A stretch of DNA of 64,000 nt, from the NCBI RefSeq assembly GCF_003207955.1, contig NZ_NOXG01000001.1:62001-126000 (forward strand), read 5' to 3'. Each line of letters opens with the position of its first letter. Positions within the stretch are counted from its first letter, which is position 1. The notes beneath the pieces were generated by a model that saw only the letters and a list, made by a program, of their open reading frames with translations, ran no database searches and was not told the DNA's origin. The position numbers and the translations under genes are program-made. Below are positions 51,603-63,731 of the stretch, piece after piece. This DNA comes from Novacetimonas pomaceti (GTDB lineage Bacteria; Pseudomonadota; Alphaproteobacteria; Acetobacterales; Acetobacteraceae).

Positions 51603-51605
51603 GTG
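51576..51605 (+). promoter_or_regulatory. Candidate ribosomal promoter for rplK, inside the OMF 3' end
   Basis: CTTGACA (-35 TTGACA 51576-51581), an 18-bp spacer and TAGGTG (51600-51605) followed by the GC-rich discriminator CGCGCC. The rpsL promoter candidate at 63098 has the same layout and a similar -10/discriminator. Such GC-rich discriminators are typical of stringently controlled promoters. The -35 lies within the last codons of the outer-membrane factor gene. Confidence 0.5.
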
Positions 51606-51708
51606 CGCGCCTCTTATCGGAACGCGGGAGGTCTCTTGCCCCTGCCTCATGCAGGCATGGGTGACCGCCAGAACCGCGGTCCGGGTGAAACAGTCAGGAG
51701 CCCCGGAT

Positions 51709-52143
51709 ATGGCCAAAAAAATCGTTGGCTACATCAAGCTGCAGATCCCCGCCGGCAAGGCGAATCCCTCCCCGCCGGTTGGTCCGGCCCTTGGTCAGCG
51801 TGGCCTGAACATCATGCAGTTCTGCAAGGAGTTCAACGCCAAGACGCAGGGCATGGAACCGGGGATGCCGATTCCCGTGGTCATCACCGCCTATGCGGAT
51901 CGTACCTTCAGCTTCATTACCAAGACGCCGCCGAACACCTACTTCCTGATGAAGGCCGCCAAGATCACCAAGGGCAGCTCCACCGTCGGAAAGGCCGCGA
52001 GCGTCGGCAAGGTGACCATCGCGCAGCTGCGCGAGATCGCCGAAGTGAAGATGAAAGACATGAATGCCAATGACATCGATGGCGCCGTGCGCATGCTGAC
52101 AGGTTCGGCGCGCGCCATGGGCATTGATGTGGTGGAGGGCTGA
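51709..52143 (+). CDS. rplK: 50S ribosomal protein L11
   Basis: Component of the ribosomal GTPase centre, 144 aa. Start MAKKIVGYIKLQ with AGGAG 8 nt upstream. Family stretches: PAGKANPSPPVGPALGQRG and the C-terminal rRNA-binding GSARAMGI. The frame is open upstream to 51649 but the conserved start is clear. The usual upstream neighbours nusG and secE are absent; an efflux operon sits there instead. Confidence 0.97.
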   Translation: MAKKIVGYIKLQIPAGKANPSPPVGPALGQRGLNIMQFCKEFNAKTQGMEPGMPIPVVITAYADRTFSFITKTPPNTYFLMKAAKITKGSSTVGKAASVGKVTIAQLREIAEVKMKDMNANDIDGAVRMLTGSARAMGIDVVEG

Positions 52144-52148
52144 TCCCA

Positions 52149-52844
52149 ATGGCAAAGAACAAGCGTCTGGCCGCAGCGCGCGCCAAAGTCGATGCATCCA
52201 AGCTGTATGGTCTGGACGAGGCCATCACGCTGGTGAAGCAGGGTGCGACGGCGAAGTTCGACGAAACGGTCGAAATTTCCATGAACCTGGGTATTGACCC
52301 GCGCCATGCCGACCAGATGGTCCGTGGCCTGCTGTCGCTGCCCAACGGCACGGGCAAGACCCTGCGTGTCGGCGTGTTCGCCCGTGGCCCCAAGGCCGAG
52401 GAAGCGACGGCAGCCGGCGCGGACATCGTTGGTGCCGAGGACCTGGCCGCCAAGGTGCAGGCTGGCGAGATCGAGTTCGATCGCTGCATCGCCACGCCGG
52501 ACATGATGGCGCTGGTCGGTCGTCTGGGCAAGATCCTTGGCCCGCGCGGCCTGATGCCCAACCCGAAGCTGGGCACCGTCACGATGGACGTGAAGGGCGC
52601 GGTCACCGCCGCCAAGTCCGGTCAGGTCGAATACCGCGCTGAAAAGGCCGGTATCGTGCATGCCGGCATCGGCAAGGCCTCCTTCGAGGAAGGTAAGCTG
52701 GCCGAAAATATCCGCGCGTTCGTCGACGCGGTGCAGAAGGCCCGTCCCACGGGCGCGAAGGGGACCTACATCAAGAAGGTATCCCTGTCGTCCACGATGG
52801 GACCGGGCGTGCATCTGGATGTGGCGGCACTCGCCGCGTCCTGA
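52149..52844 (+). CDS. rplA: 50S ribosomal protein L1
   Basis: L1-stalk protein, 231 aa, also a translational repressor of the rplK-rplA mRNA in well-studied bacteria. MAKNKRLAAARAKVD start, conserved IATPDMMALVGRLGKILGPRGLMPNPKLGTV and the C-terminal GPGVHLDVAAL. Begins 5 bp after rplK. Confidence 0.97.
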   Translation: MAKNKRLAAARAKVDASKLYGLDEAITLVKQGATAKFDETVEISMNLGIDPRHADQMVRGLLSLPNGTGKTLRVGVFARGPKAEEATAAGADIVGAEDLAAKVQAGEIEFDRCIATPDMMALVGRLGKILGPRGLMPNPKLGTVTMDVKGAVTAAKSGQVEYRAEKAGIVHAGIGKASFEEGKLAENIRAFVDAVQKARPTGAKGTYIKKVSLSSTMGPGVHLDVAALAAS

Positions 52845-53144
52845 ATGAAGGATTGTCCCGCCCCCTGACGGGGGAGGGATGGAGGGGGCGGCCTGCGTTC
52901 GCGCGGGTCGTGTTCCGAACCTGTCCATGACCGGATGCGGCCTTGTGCCTTGATTGTCCCGGGGAACCTGTTCCCAGGGGCTGCAGCCGGAAGACGGGGA
53001 TGCCGGATCAGCAGGCGCATGTCGCCTGACACTGGTTGTTCCGTTTGCAAAGGACAGGCGAACCGGGGCGTGCCCATGCCGGGTGCGCACCAAGGGTAAA
53101 CCCAATCCGTCAGGTTTCCTGACGGATGACGATGGAGACGGGAT
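52845..53144 (+). promoter_or_regulatory. rplJL leader (probable L10 autoregulatory region)
   Basis: The 300 nt between rplA and rplJ holds no gene. It contains a 5-bp GGGGG/CCCCC hairpin (52861-52874) right after rplA and a further structured, GC-rich body. It ends in a perfect 10-bp stem (53105-53127) 17 nt before the rplJ start. Bacterial rplJ leaders are bound by the L10-L7/L12 complex to block translation; length and position fit, but I have not folded the whole leader. Confidence 0.5.
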
Positions 53145-53663
53145 TTGGACCGTACGGAGAAGCGGGAGTTTGTTGCCTCCCTCGCGGCCGTGTTCGCTGA
53201 AACGTCCATGGTCATTGTCACCCGCAACGACGGGCTGACGGTGGCTGATGTGACGGATCTTCGGCGGCGCGTGCGCGCGGCCGGAGCGACTTACAAGGTC
53301 GCGAAGAACCGGCTGGCCCATCTCGCCCTGGCAGGGACCCAGTTCGAAGGCATCGCGCCGCTGCTGAAGGGGCCGACCGCGATTTCATGGTCGGAAGAAC
53401 CCGTGGCAGTCGCGAAGGTGCTGGTCGAGTTCGCCAAAACCAACGAAAAGCTTGTTCTGCTCGGCGGATCGCTTGGTACCCAGACGCTGAATGTCGAAGG
53501 TATCAAGGCCCTGGCGGAACTGCCGTCCCTGGATACGCTCCGGGCGCAGCTGGTGGGGCTCATCTCCACGCCGGCAACGCGCGTCGCGGGTGTGCTTCAG
53601 GCACCGGCCGGACAGCTTGCGCGGGTTTTCGGCGCCTATGCCAAGACGGGCGAGGCAGCCTAG
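53145..53663 (+). CDS. rplJ: 50S ribosomal protein L10
   Basis: 172 aa stalk-base protein that anchors L7/L12 and represses its own operon. The alphaproteobacterial N-terminus DRTEKREFVASL requires a TTG start at 53145; GGAG lies 7 nt upstream and there is no ATG or GTG in register nearby. RNA-binding segment VAKNRLAHLAL and C-terminal helix for L12 dimers are visible. Confidence 0.95.
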   Translation: MDRTEKREFVASLAAVFAETSMVIVTRNDGLTVADVTDLRRRVRAAGATYKVAKNRLAHLALAGTQFEGIAPLLKGPTAISWSEEPVAVAKVLVEFAKTNEKLVLLGGSLGTQTLNVEGIKALAELPSLDTLRAQLVGLISTPATRVAGVLQAPAGQLARVFGAYAKTGEAA

Positions 53664-53765
53664 CCACCTATGTTCCGGTGCGCCGGAATATCAACAAAAT
53701 GGCACATTTTCGAAATTTCGGGATTGTGTCGCGCCAACCAGTGTATAAATTAGGAAGACTGAATC

Positions 53766-54140
53766 ATGGCCGATCTGAACAAACTTGTTGACGAACTGTC
53801 CGCTCTGACCGTTCTGGAAGCAGCCGAGCTGTCGAAGCTGCTTGAAGAAAAGTGGGGCGTTTCCGCCGCTGCTCCGGTTGCTGTTGCCGCTGCCGCTCCT
53901 GGCGCTGCCGCTGCTCCGGCTGAAGAAAAGACCGAGTTCGACGTCGTTCTGACGAAGGCTGGCGACAAGAAGATCAACGTCATCAAGGAAATCCGTGGCA
54001 TCACGGGTCTGGGCCTGAAAGAAGCCAAGGACCTGGTCGAGGGTGCGCCCAAGACCGTCAAGGAAGGCGTCAGCAAGGATGAAGCCGAGAAGATCAAGAA
54101 GTCCCTTGAAGACAACGGTGCTTCTGTCGAAATCAAATAA
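53766..54140 (+). CDS. rplL: 50S ribosomal protein L7/L12
   Basis: 124 aa acidic stalk protein. N-terminal dimerisation helix (NKLVDELSALTVLEAAELSKLLEEKWG), Ala/Pro hinge (AAAAPGAAAAPAEE, about 43-56) and C-terminal factor-binding domain (VIKEIRGITGLGLKEAKDLVEGAP). AGGAAG lies upstream of the ATG. Codon use is noticeably more biased to frequent codons than in neighbouring accessory genes, as expected for a very abundant protein. Confidence 0.98.
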   Translation: MADLNKLVDELSALTVLEAAELSKLLEEKWGVSAAAPVAVAAAAPGAAAAPAEEKTEFDVVLTKAGDKKINVIKEIRGITGLGLKEAKDLVEGAPKTVKEGVSKDEAEKIKKSLEDNGASVEIK

Positions 54141-54194
54141 GATGTATCCTGTCAACATTCCTGCTTGCGGATGTTGAGATGATATTCAGGTGAG

Positions 54195-54264
54195 GGTGGA
54201 GATCGCTGCGATCTCCGCCCCCTTGGGCGTTACAGGCACCCTGACCGCAAGGTCTCGGGTGCCT
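54195..54264 (+). promoter_or_regulatory. Structured rplL-rpoB intergenic RNA
   Basis: Two stems in a row: an 11-bp hairpin (54195-54205 with 54209-54219, one G-U pair) and a bulged hairpin AGGCACCC-GACC / GGTC-GGGTGCCT (54234-54264) closed by a GCAA (GNRA) tetraloop. No T-run follows, so it looks like a processing or attenuation element rather than a simple terminator. In E. coli the same gap carries an attenuator and an RNase III site. Confidence 0.5.
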
Positions 54265-54428
54265 TTGGCGGTAGAAGGGGTCGTCCTCAAGTCATGTAAG
54301 GGACGGGTCTGGGGCTGGTCCGTGGTGATGGGCGGCCTGAAAGAATTTCTGGATCTGTGCCTTTCCGTGGCGCGAGGCGATGGCGACGGATGGCACGCAG
54401 GTCTGTGTGGATGGGGGCTGGATAGGCG

Positions 54429-57400
54429 ATGAACGCGATTACGAAATCGTTCACGGGACGCAAACGCATCCGCAAGAGCTTCGGGCGTATACCCGAAATC
54501 GCTCCGATGCCCAATCTGATCGACGTGCAGCGTGCCAGTTACGAGGCATTCCTGCAGATGAACGTGGCACCTGACAGCCGGACGCCGACCGGCCTGCAGG
54601 AAGTGTTCCGTTCCGTCTTTCCGATCAATGATTTTGCCGGACGTGGGCGACTCGAATTCGTCAGCTATGAACTCGAAGAGCCGAAATACGATGTTGAGGA
54701 ATGCATCCAGCGCGGGCTGACCTTTGCCGCGCCGCTGAAGGTGATCCTGCGCCTGATCGTGTGGGACGTGGATGAGGATACGGGATCGCGCTCGATCCGC
54801 GATATCAAGGAACAGCCCGTCTATATGGGCGACATGCCGCTCATGACCGACAACGGCACGTTCATCATCAACGGGACCGAGCGCGTCATCGTCAGCCAGA
54901 TGCACCGCAGTCCCGGCGTGTTCTTCGACCATGACAAGGGCAAGACCCATTCGTCGGGCAAGTTCCTGTTCGCCGCGCGCGTCATTCCCTATCGCGGTTC
55001 ATGGCTCGACTTCGAATTCGACAGCAAGGACCTGATCTACGTCCGCATCGACCGCAAGCGCAAGCTGCCGGTGACGACGCTGCTGTATGCCCTGGAAGGC
55101 GAGGAATCCCGCGCCGCGCGCGACGCCAAGGCGGCGGAAGGCGGCGATGTCGAGTCCATGGAAATCCAGGGGATGAGCCCTGATGAAATCCTTGGCTACT
55201 TCTATGGCCAGGTCGAGTTCATCAAGAGCGAAAAGGGCTGGGCCCGTCGCTTCGACCCCGAAGCATTCCGTGGGCAGAAGCTGCTGGAGCCGCTGGTGGA
55301 TGCCGATACGGGCGAAATCGTCGCCCAGGTCGACACCAAGCTGACGGCCCGCATGGTCCGCAAGATCGCCGAGACGACGAAGGATGTTCTGGTGGGGCCT
55401 GCCGGCCTGATCGGCCGCTTTGTCGCCTTCGACATGGTCAATCCCGAAACCGGCGAAATCTTCGCCGAGGCCGGCGACGAGCTGACCGAGACCCGTCTGG
55501 AGGAACTCGAGGCCCAGGGCGTCACCAAGCTGGTCACGCTGGCGATCGACGCGACCAACGGTCCGTGGATCCGCAACACGCTGGCCATCGACAAGAATAC
55601 GTCGCGTGACGAGGCGCTGACCGACATCTATCGCGTCATGCGCCCGGGCGAGCCGCCGACGCCGGAAACGGCCGAGGCGATGTTCTCCGGCCTGTTCTTC
55701 GATCCCGACCGCTATGACCTGTCCGCCGTTGGCCGCGTGAAGATGAACATGCGCCTTGGCGTGGACGTGCCCGACACGGTGCGCGTCCTGCGCAAGGAAG
55801 ACATCCTGCGCACGGTCAAGATCATGTGCGAGCTGAAGGACGGCCGCGGCGCGATCGACGACATCGACAACCTTGGCAACCGTCGTGTCCGCTCCGTCGG
55901 CGAACTGATGGAAAACCAGTATCGCGTCGGCCTGCTGCGCATGGAACGCGCCATCCGCGAACGTATGGGCTCGGTCGATATCGATACGGTCATGCCGCAT
56001 GACCTCATCAACGCGAAGCCTGCGGCGGCGGCCGTGCGGGAGTTCTTTGGCTCCTCGCAGCTCAGCCAGTTCATGGACCAGACCAACCCGCTGTCGGAAG
56101 TCACGCACAAGCGTCGTCTTTCGGCGCTTGGCCCGGGTGGCCTGACGCGTGAGCGCGCGGGCTTCGAGGTCCGTGACGTTCATCCGACCCATTATGGCCG
56201 GATCTGCCCGATCGAAACGCCGGAAGGCCCGAACATCGGCCTGATCAACTCGCTTGCGACCTATGCAAAGGTCAACAAGTACGGCTTCATCGAAACGCCG
56301 TATCGCATGGTCGAAAATGGCGTCCTGCAGAGCGGGTGGAAATACCTCTCCGCGATGGAGGAGGACAAGCTTGTCGTGGCGCAGGCCGACGCGAAGCAGG
56401 ACGCGCAGGGCAACCTGACCGGCGAACTGGTGTCCGTGCGTCGTGGCGGCGATTTCCGTCAGGTCCTGCCGGACGAGGTGACGGCCTGTGACGTTTCGCC
56501 CAAGCAGCTGGTGTCGGTCGCCGCGGCGCTGATCCCGTTCCTGGAAAACGATGACGCGAACCGCGCCCTGATGGGTTCGAACATGCAGCGTCAGGCGGTG
56601 CCGCTGGTGCGTTCCGACGCGCCGCTGGTCGGCACGGGGATGGAAGCCGCCGTCGCCCATGACTCCGGCGCGACGATCGTGGCGCGGCGTCGTGGCATCG
56701 TGGACCAGATCGACGGCGCGCGCATCGTGGTGCGCGCCACCGACGACGCGGGCGCGACGCAGGGTGTCGATATCTACCGCCTGCGCAAATACATGCGTTC
56801 GAACCAGTCCACCTGCATCAACCAGCGTCCGCTGGTGCGCGTGGGCGATCAGGTTTCGGCGGGCGAAATCATCGCCGACGGTCCTTCCACCGAACTTGGC
56901 GAACTGGCGCTGGGCCGTAACGTGCTGGTCGCGTTCATGCCGTGGAACGGGTACAACTTCGAAGATTCGATCCTGATTTCCGAGCGCATCGCGCGTGATG
57001 ACGTCTTCACCTCGATCCATATCGAGGAATTCGAGGTCATGGCCCGCGATACCAAGCTGGGTCAGGAAGAAATCACCCGCGACATCCCCAATGTCGGCGA
57101 AGAGGCGCTGCGTAACCTTGACGAGGCCGGCATCGTCTATGTCGGGGCCGAGGTGAACCCGGGCGACATCCTGATCGGCAAGGTGACGCCGAAGGGTGAA
57201 AGCCCGATGACGCCGGAAGAAAAGCTGCTGCGCGCCATCTTTGGCGAAAAGGCATCCGATGTCCGCGACACCTCGCTGAAGCTGCCGCCGGGCACCAGCG
57301 GCACGATCGTTGACGTGCGCGTCTTCTCCCGCCGTGGCGTGGACAAGGACGAACGCGCGATGGCGATCGAGCGCGCGGAAATCGAACGCCTGGCAAAGGA

Positions 57401-58601
57401 TCGCGATGACGAGCGCGCCATCCAGGAACGTTCCTTCTACAACCGCCTGCGCGAACATCTGATCGGGCAGACGGCGGGCGCGGGCTTCAAGGGCATCCGT
57501 TCGGGCACCCTGATCACCGACGAGGTCCTGTCGGAACATCCGCGTGGCGCGTGGCGCAACATCACGGTGGCGTCCGATGCGGTGATGGCGGAACTCGAGG
57601 TCCTGCGCCGGGAGTTCGATACGGCCGTGTCGCGCATCCAGGCGCGTTTCGACAACAAGGTCGAAAAGCTGCAGCGCGGCGACGAACTGCCGCCGGGCGT
57701 GATGAAGATGGTCAAGGTCTTCGTCGCGGTGAAGCGCAAGCTGCAGCCGGGTGACAAGATGGCCGGCCGTCACGGCAACAAGGGTGTCGTCTCCCGCGTC
57801 GTGCCTGTGGAGGACATGCCGTTCCTTGAGGACGGAACCCCGGTTGACCTGCTGCTCAATCCGCTGGGCGTGCCGTCGCGCATGAACGTGGGGCAGATCC
57901 TTGAAACCCATCTGGGCTGGGCCTGCGCCAATATCGGTCGCCAGATCGGCCAGCTTGTCGATACCTACCAGAAGACGGGCGAGAAGCGTCAGGAACTGCT
58001 GGATGAACTCCGCTCGGTCTACGGGGAGGAGGCCTTTGCCTCCACCATCGCCGACATGACGGATGGCCAGCTGCTGGAACTGTCGAACAACCTGCGCAAG
58101 GGCGTGCCCATTGCGACGCCGGTGTTCGATGGCGCCTCCATCCCCGATATCGAGGCCATGCTGGAGAAGGCCGGCCTGGACAAGTCGGGACAGTCGCAGC
58201 TGATCGACGGACGCACGGGCGAGCCGTTCGAGCGCAAGACGACGGTCGGCTACATCTACATGCTGAAGCTGCATCACCTGGTCGACGACAAGATCCATGC
58301 CCGTTCGATCGGTCCTTACTCGCTGGTTACGCAGCAGCCGCTGGGTGGTAAGGCGCAGTTCGGCGGACAGCGCTTCGGCGAAATGGAAGTCTGGGCACTC
58401 GAGGCCTACGGCGCGGCCTACACCCTGCAGGAAATGCTGACGGTGAAGTCCGATGACGTGTCCGGACGCACTAAGGTGTATGAAGCCATCGTGCGTGAGC
58501 AGGATGATTTCGAGGCAGGCATCCCGGAAAGCTTCAACGTCCTTATCAAGGAACTGAAGTCACTGGGCCTGAACGTGGACCTGGAACAGAGCGGCACCTG
58601 A
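54429..58601 (+). CDS. rpoB: DNA-directed RNA polymerase subunit beta
   Basis: 1390 aa catalytic-core subunit. The rifampicin-binding cluster around residues 541-570 reads SSQLSQFMDQTNPLSEVTHKRRLSALGPG, the susceptible (wild-type) form. KMAGRHGNKG and PFLEDGTPVD mark the active-centre lobe, and GGKAQFGGQRFGEMEVWALEA the C-terminal clamp. Begins after a 288-bp structured gap with a weak Shine-Dalgarno (GGATAGG). Confidence 0.98.
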   Translation: MNAITKSFTGRKRIRKSFGRIPEIAPMPNLIDVQRASYEAFLQMNVAPDSRTPTGLQEVFRSVFPINDFAGRGRLEFVSYELEEPKYDVEECIQRGLTFAAPLKVILRLIVWDVDEDTGSRSIRDIKEQPVYMGDMPLMTDNGTFIINGTERVIVSQMHRSPGVFFDHDKGKTHSSGKFLFAARVIPYRGSWLDFEFDSKDLIYVRIDRKRKLPVTTLLYALEGEESRAARDAKAAEGGDVESMEIQGMSPDEILGYFYGQVEFIKSEKGWARRFDPEAFRGQKLLEPLVDADTGEIVAQVDTKLTARMVRKIAETTKDVLVGPAGLIGRFVAFDMVNPETGEIFAEAGDELTETRLEELEAQGVTKLVTLAIDATNGPWIRNTLAIDKNTSRDEALTDIYRVMRPGEPPTPETAEAMFSGLFFDPDRYDLSAVGRVKMNMRLGVDVPDTVRVLRKEDILRTVKIMCELKDGRGAIDDIDNLGNRRVRSVGELMENQYRVGLLRMERAIRERMGSVDIDTVMPHDLINAKPAAAAVREFFGSSQLSQFMDQTNPLSEVTHKRRLSALGPGGLTRERAGFEVRDVHPTHYGRICPIETPEGPNIGLINSLATYAKVNKYGFIETPYRMVENGVLQSGWKYLSAMEEDKLVVAQADAKQDAQGNLTGELVSVRRGGDFRQVLPDEVTACDVSPKQLVSVAAALIPFLENDDANRALMGSNMQRQAVPLVRSDAPLVGTGMEAAVAHDSGATIVARRRGIVDQIDGARIVVRATDDAGATQGVDIYRLRKYMRSNQSTCINQRPLVRVGDQVSAGEIIADGPSTELGELALGRNVLVAFMPWNGYNFEDSILISERIARDDVFTSIHIEEFEVMARDTKLGQEEITRDIPNVGEEALRNLDEAGIVYVGAEVNPGDILIGKVTPKGESPMTPEEKLLRAIFGEKASDVRDTSLKLPPGTSGTIVDVRVFSRRGVDKDERAMAIERAEIERLAKDRDDERAIQERSFYNRLREHLIGQTAGAGFKGIRSGTLITDEVLSEHPRGAWRNITVASDAVMAELEVLRREFDTAVSRIQARFDNKVEKLQRGDELPPGVMKMVKVFVAVKRKLQPGDKMAGRHGNKGVVSRVVPVEDMPFLEDGTPVDLLLNPLGVPSRMNVGQILETHLGWACANIGRQIGQLVDTYQKTGEKRQELLDELRSVYGEEAFASTIADMTDGQLLELSNNLRKGVPIATPVFDGASIPDIEAMLEKAGLDKSGQSQLIDGRTGEPFERKTTVGYIYMLKLHHLVDDKIHARSIGPYSLVTQQPLGGKAQFGGQRFGEMEVWALEAYGAAYTLQEMLTVKSDDVSGRTKVYEAIVREQDDFEAGIPESFNVLIKELKSLGLNVDLEQSGT

Positions 58602-58652
58602 TCGTTCCATGAGTCAGGTAACGACCCGTCCATACGTTTTATTTTCAGGGAT

Positions 58653-58677
58653 GGGGGCAGATCGTCATTCTGCCCCC
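58653..58677 (+). other. Hairpin between rpoB and rpoC
   Basis: A 9-bp perfect stem GGGGGCAGA/TCTGCCCCC (58653-58661 with 58669-58677) with a 7-nt loop, about 29 nt before the rpoC start. Followed by CTCTTCCCTC, not a T-run, so read-through to rpoC is expected; it may stabilise or slow the message. Confidence 0.45.
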
Positions 58678-58706
58678 GTCCTCTTCCCTCAGGGGGTTTG
58701 CGGCGC

Positions 58707-62900
<4,194 letters not shown>

Positions 62901-62904
62901 TACT

Positions 62905-62942
62905 GGCTGATGGATGGGGGCGCAGGTCCCTGTCCATCAGCC
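62905..62942 (+). terminator. Hairpin after rpoC, probable Rho-dependent or weak end
   Basis: Perfect 10-bp stem GGCTGATGGA/TCCATCAGCC (62905-62914 with 62933-62942), with the 18-nt loop itself containing GGG/CCC pairing, starts 5 nt after the rpoC stop. No T-run follows. It could protect the 3' end or aid termination. Confidence 0.45.
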
Positions 62943-63065
62943 CTGTGCTGCATCGGGCGTCATCGATGATGTGACTCCCGATTCGGGACTCGGCGCGTCA
63001 GGCGTCGAATCATCCCGTTTCACGATGTTGACGGGGCATTTTCATGCCCCATGTGGAACGGTCGT

Positions 63066-63079
63066 GTCATGCGCATGAC
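63066..63079. promoter_or_regulatory. 14-bp palindrome upstream of the rpsL promoter
   Basis: GTCATGCGCATGAC is a perfect palindrome ending 18 bp before the candidate -35 of rpsL, where an activator or upstream-binding factor would sit. Confidence 0.35.
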
Positions 63080-63097
63080 CGAATCCTTGGGGAAGGC

Positions 63098-63126
63098 TTG
63101 ACTTTGGGCCATTCTCTTCGTAGGTT
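63098..63126 (+). promoter_or_regulatory. Candidate promoter of the rpsL (str) operon
   Basis: CTTGACT (-35 TTGACT 63098-63103), exactly 17 bp, then TAGGTT (63121-63126) followed by the GC-rich discriminator CCGCGCCC. Matches the rplK candidate (TTGACA/TAGGTG/CGCGCC) in all elements. Predicted start is about 210 nt before the rpsL ATG. Confidence 0.6.
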
Positions 63127-63345
63127 CCGCGCCCTCGGCTAGCCCTGTCTGAATGACGTCGTTGGCCGTCGAATGCAGCATGCTCGCATGCGGTACCGCC
63201 GCCCGGGAATCGGGTGGCCCAGGCCGGATGCATATATGATGCCCGAACGAGTGATCTTCATTCGTTGGGGTTTTGTTGTGAACGACAGTCGGCAACCAGA
63301 CTTTGGGGTTGGCCGGCCGAAATTTGTAAGGATCGGGAAAGGCGT

Positions 63346-63717
63346 ATGCCGACCATCAACCAGTTGATCGCGAAAGGCCGCGAGCCCGCAGCCAAACGCA
63401 ACAAGGTACCTGCCCTGCAGGGATGTCCGCAGAAGCGTGGCGTTTGTACTCGTGTTTACACAACCACACCGAAGAAGCCGAACTCGGCTCTGCGTAAGGT
63501 TGCGAAGGTGCGCCTGACGAACGGTTATGAGGTTGTGAGCTATATTCCGGGTGAGGGCCACAACCTTCAGGAACATAGTGTCGTCCTGATCCGTGGCGGT
63601 CGCGTCAAGGATCTTCCTGGCGTGCGATATCACATTCTGCGCGGCGTGCTGGATACCCAGGGTATCGCCAAGCGTCGTCAGCGTCGCTCGCTCTATGGCG
63701 CGAAGCGTCCCAAGTAA
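63346..63717 (+). CDS. rpsL: 30S ribosomal protein S12
   Basis: 123 aa decoding-centre protein. MPTINQLIAKGR start; the conserved loop TTTPKKPNSALRK has Lys43 and GHNLQEHSVVLIRGGRVKDLPGVRY has the second lysine, both the wild-type, streptomycin-sensitive state. AAAGGC lies just upstream. The frame opens earlier, but the conserved start is clear. rpsG follows after 14 bp. Confidence 0.98.
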   Translation: MPTINQLIAKGREPAAKRNKVPALQGCPQKRGVCTRVYTTTPKKPNSALRKVAKVRLTNGYEVVSYIPGEGHNLQEHSVVLIRGGRVKDLPGVRYHILRGVLDTQGIAKRRQRRSLYGAKRPK

Positions 63718-63731
63718 AAGGAATACCAGGC

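Larger units (their letters stand above)
62901..63345 (+). other. rpoC-rpsL intergenic region
   Basis: 445 bp without a supportable gene. In order it holds the post-rpoC hairpin, a 7-bp GGGGCAT/ATGCCCC hairpin (63033-63050), a 14-bp palindrome (63066-63079), the candidate rpsL promoter (63098-63126) and a ~210-nt leader to rpsL. An open frame reading back across it on the minus strand has no Shine-Dalgarno or recognisable product. Confidence 0.6.

Noticed and set aside
54999..58298. 1099-codon open frame on the minus strand, antisense to rpoB
   Set aside because: A shadow of the high-GC codon bias of rpoB; no family motif or Shine-Dalgarno. Similar shadows oppose dnaX, rpoC, rpsA and the AsmA-like gene.
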